A DNA stretch of 64,000 nt from Diadophis punctatus similis. Lineage: Eukaryota > Chordata > Lepidosauria > Squamata > Dipsadidae. Below, in pieces: positions 47,695 to 60,267 of this stretch. The notes under the pieces are model-generated. The model did no database searches. It worked only from the letters and a program-made list of their open reading frames with translations, and was not told the DNA's origin. The translations under genes were made by a program, and so were the position numbers. The DNA lies in assembly GCA_023053685.1 (NCBI GenBank), contig JALIGW010000002.1:48050778-48114777 (forward strand). The letters are read 5' to 3'. Each line of letters begins with the position of its first letter. The first letter of the stretch is position 1.

Positions 47695-48611
47695 TTTTTT
47701 TAATTAATATTTTTTATTTTTTCAACTTACAAATCAATAAACATTTTTAATAGTACTGTGTCATATGTTTCACCTAGTTATTTACAGTTTAATTATTTAC
47801 ATTTACATTTATTTCTATACATCTTTATTCCTCTGTTTTAACCAATCATACAGTTTATTCCAAACCTCATAAAAATCCGTTTCTTCTTTGCCTTTCATTT
47901 CCATTGTGAGCCTATATCCATTTCCAATGTGAGCTTCTGCACATTCTAAAATCTTATTTATTATCTTTTTGTCATTTGGTGTATTTTACGATTTCCAGTG
48001 TTGAGCGTATACCATTCTTGCAGCTGTTATTATTTGAAAAATGATGTACTTGAGTTGTTTCTTTATCTTTTTGTCAATTATTCCTAATAAAAATAATTCT
48101 GGTTTGAATTCTATTTGTTCTCCTATTATTTCTTGTATCCATCTTCTTATCTGTTCCCAATACTTCTTTGCCTTAGGACATTGCCACCACATGTGATAAT
48201 AGGTTCCTTCCTTACTTTCACACTTCTAACAATTTGGTTTCATATTTATATACATTTTCGCTAGTCTTGCCATGTTAAATGCCATCTATAAAGCATTTTA
48301 TATCAGTTTTCTTTAAATGCAGTCGACAATGTTAATTTACAATTCCTGTTCCATATCCTTTCCCATTCCTCCAAATTTATATTACGTCCGATATTTTGTG
48401 CCCATGCGATCATCGAGCCTTTCACAATTTCCTCTTCCATATCTACTTCCAATAAATATCTATTAGTTTTTGTTATAAATTTTTCTTCATTCCCCATCAA
48501 TATTATATTTAATTGTTGTGGTACCTTTTGAATTCCATATTCCTCCATATCTTTTTTATATTTTGATTGTGTCTGTAGATATGGCCACCAATCTATAATT
48601 ATCCCCTATTA
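47695..48611 (-). mobile_element. L1 LINE 3' fragment with target duplication
   Basis: Flanked by 'cagtgcctgattct' (47681-47694) and 'cagtgcctcattct' (48612-48625), 13 of 14. Minus-strand pieces encode the L1 ORF2 C-terminus: 48548-48303 ('IVKGSMIAWAQNIGRNINLE', 'WERIWNRNCK') and 48192-47986 ('MWWQCPKAKKYW', 'FLLGIIDKKIKK', 'ITAARMVYAQHWKS'). There are breaks between them. A T-run at 47692-47700 is the poly(A) tail. 5'-truncated and dead. Confidence 0.88.
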
Positions 48612-48625
48612 CAGTGCCTCATTCT

Positions 48626-49228
48626 ATAATGATGACAGCTTTGAACTATGGTTACTGGATTAATCCATAATTGTTTCAGGTGTATGTTATTATAGCATAG
48701 AGGAATACAGTACTAAAATTTCTTACATTAGCTCTACCTCAAAATAGAAATAATGGCAAGCACAGCTGGCTATATTTTCATAATCATAACATATTTTGCT
48801 GCTAGTTTTCTTATTAAAATCAAAAAGGGATCATGGTTAGGGTCAATAGTTCCTTCCTTCAGAGAGGTTTTTTTTTTAAAGTTTCCTAACCTTCTCCTCA
48901 TTTCTCAGTGCACCAAAACTGTATATTCTGTATTACCCTTTTCAAAATAATGCTTTACTAACAGAGCTTGAAGTCTACCTCTTTTAATGTAGAAATCTTT
49001 ACAAAGACTGCATTTACCACAAGAATATAGAGTTACGTATTTAGGTGCCCTTCAGTAATTTACATCTGTTTTGTAGTCTTGCTTCTTTATATACACTAGG
49101 AGATTAATAATATTGTTACATGGTCTATGTATAATCAGGAGTATATTATTGCAATCAGGAATGTCCTGTATAGAAATGATGCTTTTAATTTTATGAGCCT
49201 GATTATTGTTAGCAGGATAACTTGTTTT

Positions 49229-49231
<3 letters not shown>
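48626..49231. other. No recognised feature
   Basis: AT-rich and unremarkable. Confidence 0.4.

Positions 49232-49282
<51 letters not shown>
49232..49282. repeat. (GT)n microsatellite
   Basis: About 51 bp. Confidence 0.95.
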
Positions 49283-49285
<3 letters not shown>

Positions 49286-49658
49286 ATTCTGTTTTCTTAT
49301 TTTGTTGTTTTACTCTAAGTTGTTTAGAATCTGTTGGCCAATGGGTTGGTTTATTAATAACTATTAATTAATGGTGTACAAAGGTTTTAAAATGTAGTGA
49401 TATAGATTCCAGAACAGATCCACAACCAGAAATAGTACTATATTGTACTATATTGTAATAATATAAATTGAGAAATGGCTAAAGCATGTGTAATGGTGGC
49501 AACATTTGTCTTTTCCAAGAAGCTGCTCACCTAGTGCATTAATTAAAATTATGGGAGAGGTGATAATCCAGTAACAAGGTTTAATTACAATTCAATATTG
49601 CAAGAGTTTTTCAATGAAAACTGAAAGTGCGCAACCCTATATACATCTTTGGGAAGAA

Positions 49659-49870
49659 TAGCAATAGCAATAGCACTTAGATCTATATATTGCTTCACAG
49701 TGCTTTATAATTAGCAGTTTACAATATCAGCATATTGCCCCCAATAATCTCGGTCCTCATTTTACCAAGCTCAGAAGGATGGAAGGCTGAGTCAACCTTG
49801 AGCCAGTCAGGATCGAACTCCTGGCAGTCGGCAGTTAGGCTGCAATACTGCATTCTAACCACTGCACCAA
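49659..49870 (-). mobile_element. SINE-A copy, diverged
   Basis: Tail 'tagcaatagcacttagat' and body 'ggatggaaggctgagtcaac' are clear; the tRNA-like head is worn. Confidence 0.8.
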
Positions 49871-50550
49871 AAAAACTCCCATTTGTTAATTGAAGCTTAT
49901 TCTCTACCAAATATGTGTTTTACATTAGCTATTAAATAATAATGAGAGCCGTAAGATCTGCTTCCACTCTGAAGTACTTGGACTGAATGTGTTAGTCAGC
50001 TGGAATAAAAGTGAAGGATTTATTATTAAAACTACAGAATGTAGCAAAGGAGAAAATCAAATTTGGAACATTGAATAATACTGTATATGTTAAATGAACT
50101 AGTTTCATTTTTATTTTTTCCATTTTTATTTTTTTTAACTGTAGGAATAGATTAATAAAAGAAAGCACAAATTATTTTAGGATTCCAGAGCTAGTTTGGA
50201 ATAGTTAAAAAAAGCAACAGGATGAGCAATTTGCCTAAGAATTACTTTAATTATTTAATATGCTCTGCTTAATTGAAAATACTTGATGTTTTGTTCAGAT
50301 TTGTTAGTGTTCTCTCACAGTTTGCCTTTAATAATACATCATAGTTAGGTTTCCTTGTGGGGTTCATTATATTAGCACCCAGTACCTGGGAGGATTTATT
50401 CAGTCCTAACAGATGGCAAAAGAGAACATAGGATACGGTATGTGTGCTTCTCTGCCATATTGTGATTCTATTCCATTTGTAGCACTCTGATTGGAAAAAA
50501 TGCATCAGGAAACCAATTCCTCCACTATACTTCTATTCTTTAGTAGAAGT
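49871..50550. other. No recognised feature
   Basis: AT-rich. Confidence 0.4.
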
Positions 50551-50780
50551 ATAGCAGTGGTTAAAAGCAGCATTGCAATCTACTTCAGCTGACTGATAAT
50601 TCAGCAGTTCAGCTGTTCAAATCTCACCGGCTCAGGGTTGACTCAGCCTTCCATCCTTCTGAGGTCAGTAAAATGAGGACCCAGATTGTTGGGGGCAATA
50701 TGCTGAACTCTGTAAACCGCTTAGAGAGAGCTGTAAAGCACTATGAAGCAGTATATAAGTCTAAGTGCTATTGCTATTGC
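50551..50780 (+). mobile_element. SINE-A copy
   Basis: Head partly lost ('atagcagtggttaaaagcag'); the rest, including B-box 'gttcaaatctcacc' and tail 'agtgctattgctattgct', is well conserved. Confidence 0.85.
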
Positions 50781-50894
50781 TTTACTTGTCACGAAGGCAG
50801 CATATCTAATGTCTAGCAAAATTATGGAATTTGAGTCAAAATCCACAGCCTCTTAGCCTTAAGAATACATTTCCACTTCCTGATAAGCATAAGT

Positions 50895-51071
50895 AGGATT
50901 GCTGCCTCATGTCCTTGTTGGAAGTGCAGAGTACGTACTGATATAGGTTGACCTATAAATGCTCATTAAGACAAAACCTGAAAAGAAGTCATTTTTGCAA
51001 GTCAGATGATGATGAGAAAGAGGAGGAGGAGGAGGAGGAGGAGGAGGAGGAGGAGGAGGAGGAGGAGGAGA
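50895..51071 (+). repeat. Dispersed repeat copy 2 with (GGA)n tail
   Basis: 50895-51013 matches 8004-8125. It runs through 'cagatgatgatgagaaag' into about 55 bp of GGA. Confidence 0.7.
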
Positions 51072-51669
51072 AGGGGAAAGAGAATGAATGTTTTGAAGGG
51101 ACTTGTTTTTTATCCGATTAACCACATTTCAATTCATCTGTAGCTAGTCTTGGTTTTTTTTTCTTTTTAGCCTGTGGGATATTGAGGTTCAGCTTGGCTT
51201 GGCAGCAACAAATACACATTGCTTTTACCCATGGCTAAAAGATTTTGGAGTTGTGTACATGAAAGAACATTATTTGTCTTGTCACATTGATTTCTAAGAA
51301 ATGTGCTTACTTTTCTAGTGTTACGGTCTATGAAAACAAGGATTTGTACATCACCCTAGAGAAATGTAGCTCTTGTATACTTGAGAAGTAAAACAAATCA
51401 ACTAACAAAGAAATCATGCTGGAAAGTGACTTGTATCTAAGCCCAGAATTGCAAAAATGGATCTGCATGAAGAAAGGAACTGAAGCTCTTCCTAACCATT
51501 CTTCATTATCAGAAATTAAGATTTCATCCTTTATTTGCTAATTGCAATTTTTAACAGAAAATTCCAATTTCATATTAAAGTGTTTTGTTACAAATATTAT
51601 TTTGATTATTTCTGATATTTTAAACGTGCTACATTTACAATGACTGTTAACTAATTTTCTGAGGGAGAG
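51072..51669. other. No recognised feature
   Basis: Nothing supported. Confidence 0.4.
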
Positions 51670-51883
51670 AGGTATCTGTGAGTCAGTGTTGACTCCTAGC
51701 AACTGCCTGGACAAGTATTTTTTGGACAAGATTGCATAAGTGGCGTGCCAGTGCTTCTTTCCTAGGACTCAGAGAGAATAACTGGCCCAAAGTCATCCAG
51801 TTGGCTTTGTGCTGGTAGGATTAGAACTTACAATCTCCCAGGGTCTAGCCTGGTGTATTTACCATTACACAAAATTGGTTCTT
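51670..51883 (-). mobile_element. SINE-B (tRNA-derived), reverse
   Basis: Shares 'gtgttgactcctagcaact' and 'cccaaagtcatccagttggctt' in reverse with the SINE at 60729 and the piece at 62619. Reading the minus strand it starts near 'accaattttgtgtaatggt', a tRNA-like A box region. Confidence 0.7.
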
Positions 51884-53853
51884 AGAATAGTAAGTTAGAA
51901 AACAGTAGTCAAAAAAATATTAGTTTAAAATATTCATTGGCTAAGAAGCCTAGCAGAACAAATTACTGCAAGAATTTCATTAAGTGCAATAGCATCAGTT
52001 ACATTAAGGCAAAATATGTTCAAAGAAATAATGGATAAATGTGCAAGATGTATAATATAACATGTGCAAGATGTATAAATTACAAACGAAGATAATATTT
52101 AAAGCAATTATCTAATGGATGTGGTATAATTTTAATATAATCTTTATAACATTAGTTCAAATTTTTATTTGTTTTCAATTACTTTACAAAGTGGCTATAG
52201 TATCCTTTCACTGTTTATATATTTTATATGCAGGATATTTTGCTTTGAATGCACAAGTTGCTTACACTTTATAAAGCCTAGGCAACAAGAAAGGCTTTTC
52301 ATGGTATGAATCATACACTGAGCAATCCTCATGTGATGTAGGTTTCAAATTCTCTTTTCTGAAATAAGAGTTAGAACTAATAAATGGAAAGAAACAAAGC
52401 CATGCCATCTCTTTAGGTTTCTGATTTCAAAATATCAAAATGAAAAAGCTAATATTAGTAAGGTGCTGCAGAATGTCTTTTGCTTTGACATTGCATTTAG
52501 AACTCATTACATGAGAGTTTGCTAAATTGGTACTCTTTGGATTTGCTGGGACTACAACTCCCAGAATTCCTGGATAGCATGTAGTTAGTTCAATTGTGCC
52601 ATGTCATTTTATATAAAGATAAAATATAAAAAAACACAATAACTATTATTACATTGTATTGTATCAATACTCTGTGCAGCAATCTTATCTGACAATAGTT
52701 TGGACTGAAGAACTCTATATCAAGGTTCAGTTTTCTTCCTCAGGATCAAGAAATGGTTGAGAAGGTTCTGAAGTGCCACTACTTTGACAAAGTTACAAAA
52801 TAATTCATTTATGTTTAATAGGATATTTAAATGAGTGATGCTGATCGTAAGAAAGTAATTCCCAATAGTAACTCTGCAATTTGGTGAACAAATAGACTAA
52901 ATCTTATTTTTTCATTGAAAAAGGTCTGAACTGTAGTCAGTGAAAAAATGAATGGGTGTTCCAACATAACTAAGTGGAGAAAGGAAGACAATAGTCTCTG
53001 AGGGCAAAGCATGGGGACAGGAGTCTTACACATTAATTACATAAGGGGCAAATCCAATATGCTGCCATCCCTGTACACTGTTGAGCCAAAACTCTTACTT
53101 TGGGTCAAAGAAAGAATAGTCTCAATATTTTGAAATCCATCACTGTCTTGATATTAACAGGGTTTCGGTCATCCCTATGAGTTAAGGTACAAAAAGATCT
53201 GAAATACAGAGAGTACTGCCAGTTCTGGCCTAATATTTGCTGGCTTTCGTTCAAGGTTGTTAGTTACAGCTAAGCAGTTTAAGGATTGGCCTGAAGCAAC
53301 TGTCAGGCTTTTTAGTCTTCCTGGAATATTATTTTCTTAAAGAGCTACTTTCTTTCTATGCAATTTTGGATGATCCTGAGTTATGGATAGCTTGCTGGAA
53401 CAGTTGTAGGTCAATTCCTTAGAACCACTATACTCTGCAGAGCAGAGCCTCTGTTCTGAAGACTTCAGTCTCTGCTGAAAGTTCTTTGCCCAACTTTCTC
53501 AAATGTTTATTCCTAAAAAATCAAAATACAGTATGTTAAAGTATTTTTGGCTAGTTGGCAACCTCACCAACTTGTAATTGTACACTGGTAGAAACAAAAA
53601 GTGTACTATCCATTTATTTTGTTCCCCTTTTAGCAGAGTAGGTTGACTGGAATGGTGTGGACAACTTGCACTCTATAGGAACAATATCAGACTATACATT
53701 GATAGAGTTAAAAATCTAGAACTATTCCTTGATCCTCCATCCTTTTAGGTTGGATTACATACAGCTCTCCTGCCTATTTGTGACTCCCAAAGTGCCCCAA
53801 ATACAATACATATGATATCTGGGAGCAAAACAGCCAATTTCCATCTTTAAATC
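51884..53853. other. Long stretch without recognised repeats
   Basis: About 2 kb. A phrase at 52550-52575 ('gggactacaactcccagaat') is a scrap of a dispersed squamate repeat; otherwise nothing. Confidence 0.4.
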
Positions 53854-53861
53854 CCCTTAAC

Positions 53862-54075
53862 CAGAGGCGGTATTCACTTACTTTCTCTACCGGTTCGCAA
53901 ATGTGAGCGCGCGGCCTTCTGGGCATGTGCTTCGCTCACACGCGTGGCTTGCACACATGGATGCGGCTTCAAAACGTGCCTAAATAGGACGGCATAGCGC
54001 CAGAGCCGGACCACCCAGCAGGTCGCTACTACTGGTTTGCCCGAACCGGTCCGAACCAGCTGAATACCACCTCTG
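53862..54075. mobile_element. hAT-type MITE, family A relative
   Basis: 214 bp; starts CAGAGGCGGTATTCA, ends TGAATACCACCTCTG. Exact 8-bp duplication 'cccttaac' at 53854-53861 and 54076-54083. Confidence 0.93.
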
Positions 54076-54165
54076 CCCTTAACCATCCTCATACAAAAGT
54101 CAACATTTTTACTACCCAGTTACAACTTTGTATTACCTCAGCATGACAAAAAGTGGTTGCTCATC

Positions 54166-54610
54166 TGTAGGAATCATAGACACAGAGACATGATTTCTTG
54201 AGCAAAGCTTGTCTGAGTTAGGATGAAATCTCTCTGGGCTGAGCAGCTCCTGTGTTCAGAAGCTCTGCCTCTCTCGGACTTGCGTTTATTTTTATAACAA
54301 ATTTCTTGTGTATACAATTACAATGATTGACTTACCCCAAAGATAGCTAACTAGTAACAGGTTAATATACAGCATACAGATAGATTATATCAAGCAAGCA
54401 AGCAGGTGAGCGCATGATTGCTAGTTTAACCTTTTGCTCTTAGCTAGAACAATAGAAGAGCTGAATAAGTAAGTAACCTTTACCCTAGATACACAGAGAG
54501 TAAAGCAAGTAACCTTTAAACTTAAATAGAACAGAGGAATAGGATGTTTGGTCAATATAATGACAAGATAGGCTTTCCGTATTGTTGACAATAATTGACA
54601 ATAACCTACA
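54166..54610 (-). mobile_element. Solo LTR with 6-bp target duplication
   Basis: 445 bp with ends TGTAGG..CCTACA and flanks 'ctcatc' at 54160-54165 and 54611-54616. On the minus strand, 'TATAAAAATAAA' (about 54284-54295) combines a TATA-like and a poly(A)-like signal about 120 bp from the 3' end. A 6-bp duplication is typical of class II endogenous retroviruses, but the family is not identified. No internal region is adjacent. Confidence 0.78.
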
Positions 54611-54616
54611 CTCATC

Positions 54617-55309
54617 TCTACATTAAATGCAGCAAATGCATTATAAACACCAATGAAAAACTAAGTGGAATTGTTAAGTGCAAAATATATCCCAGGGCAT
54701 TTGACAACTTCAGATTTATGAAGTAGGGCAAGACTTTGTAATTTCCAGATTTATCTGGTTTAGATGGAGATTATGCCAATAATCTCAATGCATAGTTTTT
54801 GGATTATCAATATATAATATACAACCATTCTCTTCAAGTCCTGTTATTTGGACAGATAATGAGGTGGCAATGTTTCTGAGAGGCATGAATCAAACGTGCT
54901 GGAAGTATATTACCAGAGTGTACATTCCTAGTAGGGTCACCTAAGAGAGCTAAAGCAAGCAGGCCTGTATATTGAAAAGGAATTCTATAGAAAGGTGCTG
55001 GAAGCAGATGACCACTTCGATGAAAGTGAAAAGGGCATTTTTCATACTATATGGGAGAAGGCAATGGTAAACTACACCTGTATTTTACCAGGGAAAACAC
55101 ATGGATAGGCAAGGTAGAAATGGTTAAAATAAAGATGCCAGATGAAGTGGAATTGTACTGAATATTCTATTGAGAAAAAGCTGGGGATTTTCAGAGTACT
55201 AATAGTGTTAACAATGCAGTAGATTATACTCTTTTAGATACCTACTGTCTCAAGTTACCTTCTAGGAAAAGAAAAACTGAAGTTGCAAAGGTGGAAATGT
55301 AGTGGAAAT
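54617..55309. other. Mostly unrecognised; may hold upstream BovB sequence
   Basis: No supported boundary. Confidence 0.3.
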
Positions 55310-55850
55310 ATGGCATGTTAAGTAGCATGAACATGAAAAAGCTTGTGACAGTAAAATATAAAATAAATTGACTATAGATTGATATCTTGGGCATCAATGA
55401 ATTGAAATGGATTGGAACTGGACATGACAGTTATTCATGTTTACATCCCAACCACTGATGCAGAATAAGGGGAAGTTGATGAGTTTCATGAGCAAGTTCA
55501 ATCTGAGGTTGACAGAGTGTGCAAGTAAGATGTGTTGCTAGTTTGAGACTGAAAATAGTAAAAGCAAAAATGTAGTTGGACTTGCCTAGGAAACTAAAAT
55601 AAAGTAGGAGAACGATGTATTAGTTTCTGCCAATTCAATCACTTCTTCATTTCTATATATTCTTCAAACCAACGAATAATGCCTATATGCATGGACATCC
55701 TCAGATGGAGCACATAAAAATCATATTGACTATATTAATAGATCAAGGCAGAATAAACACATTGCTCATGTGCAAGTTCGAAGTTAAGCTAAAGCAAAAG
55801 AATAAAGCCAGCTAATTTCCATAATATGATCTTGAAAATATAACAATTAT
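55310..55850 (+). mobile_element. BovB (RTE) endonuclease-domain remnant
   Basis: Broken frames encode 'IDILGINELKWIGTG' (about 55380-55425), 'VIHVYIPTTDAE' (about 55430-55470) and later '..HIDYINRSRQ'-like wording, in the order of an AP-type endonuclease at the start of RTE ORFs. Many stops and indels. Confidence 0.65.
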
Positions 55851-56450
55851 TTTCCAGAAGAGCATCTGGATGTTAACCTATCTTCAATTTCATCTCGTTG
55901 AAGTATTTGTTCAATTGCTTAGCACTGAGTTTTTACCAAAAACAATGCAGTTCGTCTTCACCTGATGCAGTTCTTGATCTTCCTTGCCCCTTTCTCCACC
56001 ATTTCTGCTGTTATTGCAAGTTCTTACAACTTCTTTTTCCCCTTCGCTACCTCCTTTATCCACACTGCAGTGTTACTGTATTTCTTTGGATTGTCCAAAA
56101 ACCATGCCCAGAACTGCATTATTTCTTCTTTGTCAGATGTTGGCTGGTTCAATTCTGACTTTCCATTGATGATTAAAAAAACATTTGTAATTTGATTGAA
56201 ATTGGAGATTCTACTTATAGCGTGCAATTGGAACTTCATATCTGCAGATTTTCTTGGCTATGGTTGATATTTGCTAATTTATTATTTCCAGTGCTACCTT
56301 GATTTTGTCTTTACTTTGTCTTCTTGTTCTTCAGTTTCTTTTCCTTCCCCTCTTGTAGATTGCTTGCATCTGATACTAACACGCTGATCTTATTTTACAA
56401 TCTGAATCTTCCATTTTGGTGATGCATTGTTTGGCTTTTTTCTTGTTTGT
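55851..56450. other. No recognised feature
   Basis: Pyrimidine-rich on the plus strand; short frames only. Confidence 0.4.
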
Positions 56451-56454
56451 TGAT

Positions 56455-56815
56455 TTTGCATGCAGCTGCATTTTGCACCAGTTGAAGCTTCCAAATACAT
56501 TTCAAGGTCAGCCCTATATAGAGTGTGTTGCACTAACCCAATTGAGAGATGATATGAACAATTAAGCAGGTTTCCCCAGTCTTTGAATACAGGAAGTATC
56601 TGGGGAAATATAACCAAACCCAGAACAAGAGATGGAAGGTCCCCAGGAGTCCCAAAACCAAAAGCCACTTGATCTACTAGGGTTGAGCTGAAGCCTGTTG
56701 TTCCCCACATAGACACCCACACTTTCCATGCATTGAAAGAGAATCTCAACATCATTGTTCAAACCATCGTTGTTAAGAACTTTAAGGTTCTTTTTGGGAA
56801 GAGGGTTCATTTCCC
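56455..56815 (-). mobile_element. L2-type LINE fragment, decayed
   Basis: The minus strand encodes 'NNRLQLNPS' in the place of 'VNRLKLNPDKTE' and has the DNA phrase 'gctgcattttgcaccagttg' shared with the two better L2 copies. Frames are broken. Confidence 0.6.
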
Positions 56816-56857
56816 CCCCTCTTTCCCCTTTTTTGTTTTAATTTTACAGTTTGCTTT

Positions 56858-57206
56858 TATTAAAGTTTGTTGCAGAAAAATAGGGTAAATTTCCAGAAGC
56901 ACACACAGATGACTGATTCAGCTGGATTCATTAACTTCTTTATATACAAGAATATAGATGAAGTAAATTTTACAATACCAATATAGATTCTTCTTCAAGC
57001 AGTTATAGGTAGCAGACAACAGTTAGTTTCATTTCAGCAGCAGAGTACAGAGAGGAGAGTACAGAGTGGAGACTGGAGCCACACCCAGCCTTAAGCTTAA
57101 GTTCCAGTTTCGATTCTCTGCACAGACTCAGAAGTGGTTAGCTCCCATTGGCTGACTTAGTTGCTATGCCTATTCATTGGCTCTCCCAGTCATGAATATT
57201 CTAACA
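56858..57206 (-). mobile_element. LTR-like dispersed repeat, copy 2
   Basis: 349 bp, same repeat as 5506-5873. Flanked by exact 'gcttt' at 56853-56857 and 57207-57211. Starts TGTTAG on the minus strand; AATAAA lies at the 3' boundary. Confidence 0.6.
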
Positions 57207-57211
57207 GCTTT

Positions 57212-58621
57212 TTGGGGGGATTGTTGTTATTGTTGTGTATTTTGATATTTTGACTATATTTGGTAATTTTATAAAAATAAACAATGTTTGGGACAAAAGG
57301 TGATAAGAGTATTGAAGTTTTTGAATAGCCATGAGAATAAACCAATAGATCATAGAACAAATTAACCTAGAATTTTCATTTGAAACACAAATCACTAGGC
57401 TCAGTATCATATGTTGGACACATTATGTGAAGATCTAACTCCACTAAAGAGTCTTTATTGCTGGGAAAATTTGAAGGAAAGAGAAGCATCAACAAAGTGG
57501 GTGGATTTAATTATTACAACAACAAAGAAAGAACCGAAGAGACCTAAAAGACTATGTTGAAGACAGATCAACTTTACTGAAACAATCTGTGAAAGAATTA
57601 TGTAACTAACTGGCACCTAATCAACCAGTCATATACAATTTTAATGAGCATATTTGAAGCATGATGTAATCAGCAAAGTCACCTTTGTGGCCATATACTG
57701 CATCTCTGAAGTCAAAATGACACAAGCACGTTCATTCATTTATTTACTCATTTTAAGGCCAGTTAAACAGAATACAATAAGTTTTCATCAGTTTCCAATG
57801 GCTATTGGGAAATACATTTTAGAGTACATTACCTTTTCACTCTACTTTCTCATTGTCGAAATTTGGTGGCTGAAACCATGCCATTATACCAGTTTCCAGT
57901 AAGTATGACAAATGTCTCTAATTAAGCCAATTTAAAATAACAGCTTTATGCAAAACATATGTGAAACCAAATGTGTTTTTAAATTAATTTTCTATTGCTC
58001 TTTTGTGCAAATGAGAATTTCAATCAGTGCAAATATGATTCAAGAAAATTAAAATGCTTAAGGCTTGCTACTTTTAACAAAATAAACAATATGGATGCGT
58101 AAGACAGAAACAGCAATAAAATGTGCTATTAATTTACAGTTCACAACTATTTTAATACTTTAGAACTAATTTGGAAATGGGAGGTTAGCCAGTTAATATA
58201 TAAACCTTTCATTCCACTTCTCGAAAATGAAAAGTTCAAAATGGTGATGATGCTTCCTTAATATAGTTTTCATGTTATGAACTTTCCACGACTTTATAGA
58301 TGTTTTAAATTTTCTTTGCAAGCACTTATGAAGCAAATATCTTTACATTTATTTTTTTAAAAAAATCCTTAAGGAAGGTACCGCTGCATCTTTCCTCTAT
58401 CTTTTGACCTCACTCTAAATTTGAATTGAATTCATCTGACATTTGCACATACACATAAAGTTTACAAGTGAAATTATAGATAATACTTATAATGGAAAAA
58501 GTATCTTACAGGCAATCTTAATAGACCTGGAAGGAAGAGAAGGAGGCTGATGGAGTTTTCTGATGGATCAGTTACTAAGCCTAGACCCTTGTTGGTTCAC
58601 TTGATCACAGCAAACTTGAGA
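57212..58621. other. Long stretch without recognised repeats
   Basis: About 1.4 kb of AT-rich DNA, nothing supported. Confidence 0.4.
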
Positions 58622-58632
58622 GGAACATAAAG

Positions 58633-58871
58633 ATCTTTTTTCTTTTTCTTTTAATGATTCTGTAATCCCTTGCATCAGGGTGGAGTCGGGGCGACTGAAT
58701 GGAGTTGAGTGTTTACTGGCCTGATACCCTTCCTGACACATACACAGATTTCACAGCAGACGTTTTCGTTTTGCGCCCACAGACAGAAATATCTGCCGCT
58801 ATCTAGGATTGAACTCAGAGCTTCCTGATTGTGAGGTGAGAGCTCCACCTCTAGACCACCACACCACTCAG
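58633..58871 (-). mobile_element. SINE-D (tRNA-derived) with 11-bp target duplication
   Basis: Exact 'ggaacataaag' at 58622-58632 and 58872-58882. On the minus strand it begins 'ctgagtggtgtggtggtcta' (A box) with B box 'gttcaatcct', and ends in a T/A-rich tail. Distinct from SINE-A, -B and -C in body sequence. Confidence 0.8.
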
Positions 58872-59077
58872 GGAACATAAAGGCCATAAACAACTATAAA
58901 CCTGGAACATCTTCCTTAATAAGTGTATAAAGTGTATAAATCTTCTCTTCACTTAATATATTTACATTTAAATGAATATATCTGCAAAAACTGATGTATG
59001 TGTAAGAGGGATACAAAATTGTTGGAGAATTGGAACAATTCTCCCCATAGAATCACAGTTTCTAGTGGGGTCATGAG

Positions 59078-59603
59078 CAATGGTGGGTTCCTACCAGTGC
59101 GGTCCACTCTATAGCACCGGTAGTGGCCCGCTGGTGACATCACAGTACCGGTGCGGTTGGTTGCCAATGCCTGGACGCCGCCATTTTTTTGAATTTTTTT
59201 TTTGAATTTTTTTTTTAAAATTCTTTTGCGCATGCCCAGAAGCCGAGTTTCCGGCACTGCTCATGCACTGCCTTCCTACCCCACAGTGAGTCCAAGCAGA
59301 GGAGGATGGCTGAGGGAGTGCATAAGATGCTGAAAGAATGGGCAGCAGGAACTATCTCCATTCCCCTCCCTTCAGCAGTCCGAGAAGCCACGAATGCGCG
59401 GTGATGATCCTAGGCATTTTCGCACGTTTGTGGCTTCTCGAGCTTCTGAGGGGAGGGGGGATGGGCAGCAGGACCTATCTCAGTTCCCCTCCCTTCAGCA
59501 GTCCGAGAAGCCACACCCACCTGGTCATATGGCTGGCAAGCCACACCCACAAAATAAGCCACACCCACAGAGTGGTAGTAAAAAAATTAGGAACCCGCCC
59601 CTG
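59078..59603. mobile_element. hAT-type MITE, family A, with internal duplication
   Basis: 526 bp; starts CAATGGTGGGTTCC, ends GGAACCCGCCCCTG. Exact 8-bp duplication 'gtcatgag' at 59070-59077 and 59604-59611. A 53-bp segment at 59339-59391 recurs at 59462-59514. 'cgagaagccac' at 59381 and its reverse at 59430 form a hairpin. Confidence 0.93.
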
Positions 59604-59701
59604 GTCATGAGGAATGGAGAGTTTTGTGGAATCTAGTCAACAATATAGAATCCGGAGTCCTCTGAATGTTGATAGATTCCAGCTTCCATTATGCTATATA
59701 C

Positions 59702-59962
59702 CAGTGTTGGCAAACCTTTTCGGCACTGAGTGCCGAAACGGGAGCATGCAGAGGAACACCAGAAACCGGAAGAGCAGTTCCCCATGCATGCACCAGGAAG
59801 CTGAGCTTCCAGTTTCCGGCATGCACATGCACGCGAAGACCAGATGGCCAGTGCGCATGTGTGCGCCAGAACCGGGAAGAGCAATGGGCAATGGGTGGCG
59901 TGCCCAGAGAGATGGCTCTGCGTGCCACTTCCGGCACACGTGGCATAGGTTCGCCATCACAG
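59702..59962. mobile_element. hAT-type MITE, family B
   Basis: 261 bp; starts CAGTGTTGGCAAACC, ends GGTTCGCCATCACAG. Exact 8-bp duplication 'ctatatac' at 59694-59701 and 59963-59970. GC-rich interior. Confidence 0.92.
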
Positions 59963-60267
59963 CTATATACTATACTATATAGATAGAATGACCAAAGACT
60001 GACAAAGACAGCAGTCCAATTACTTCTAATGGGCAACAGGTCTATTTGTTTTGTTTATTTAAAAGACTTATATAGCCACCCATGTTATGCCCCATAAACC
60101 TAAGGTGGCTTACAAACTAAAATACAGTAAAAATCATAACAATCATCACAAAACCTTTTGGCCCACCTAAATCATTATACACACATGCATCCACAAAGAA
60201 TGTTATTGTACTCCAGTCTCACTCCACCCTAACGTTTGTGGGAAAAAGTTAGGCTTTCAATGCTTTT

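Noticed and set aside
58675..58893. 72-codon frame on the minus strand
   Set aside because: Lies within SINE-D.
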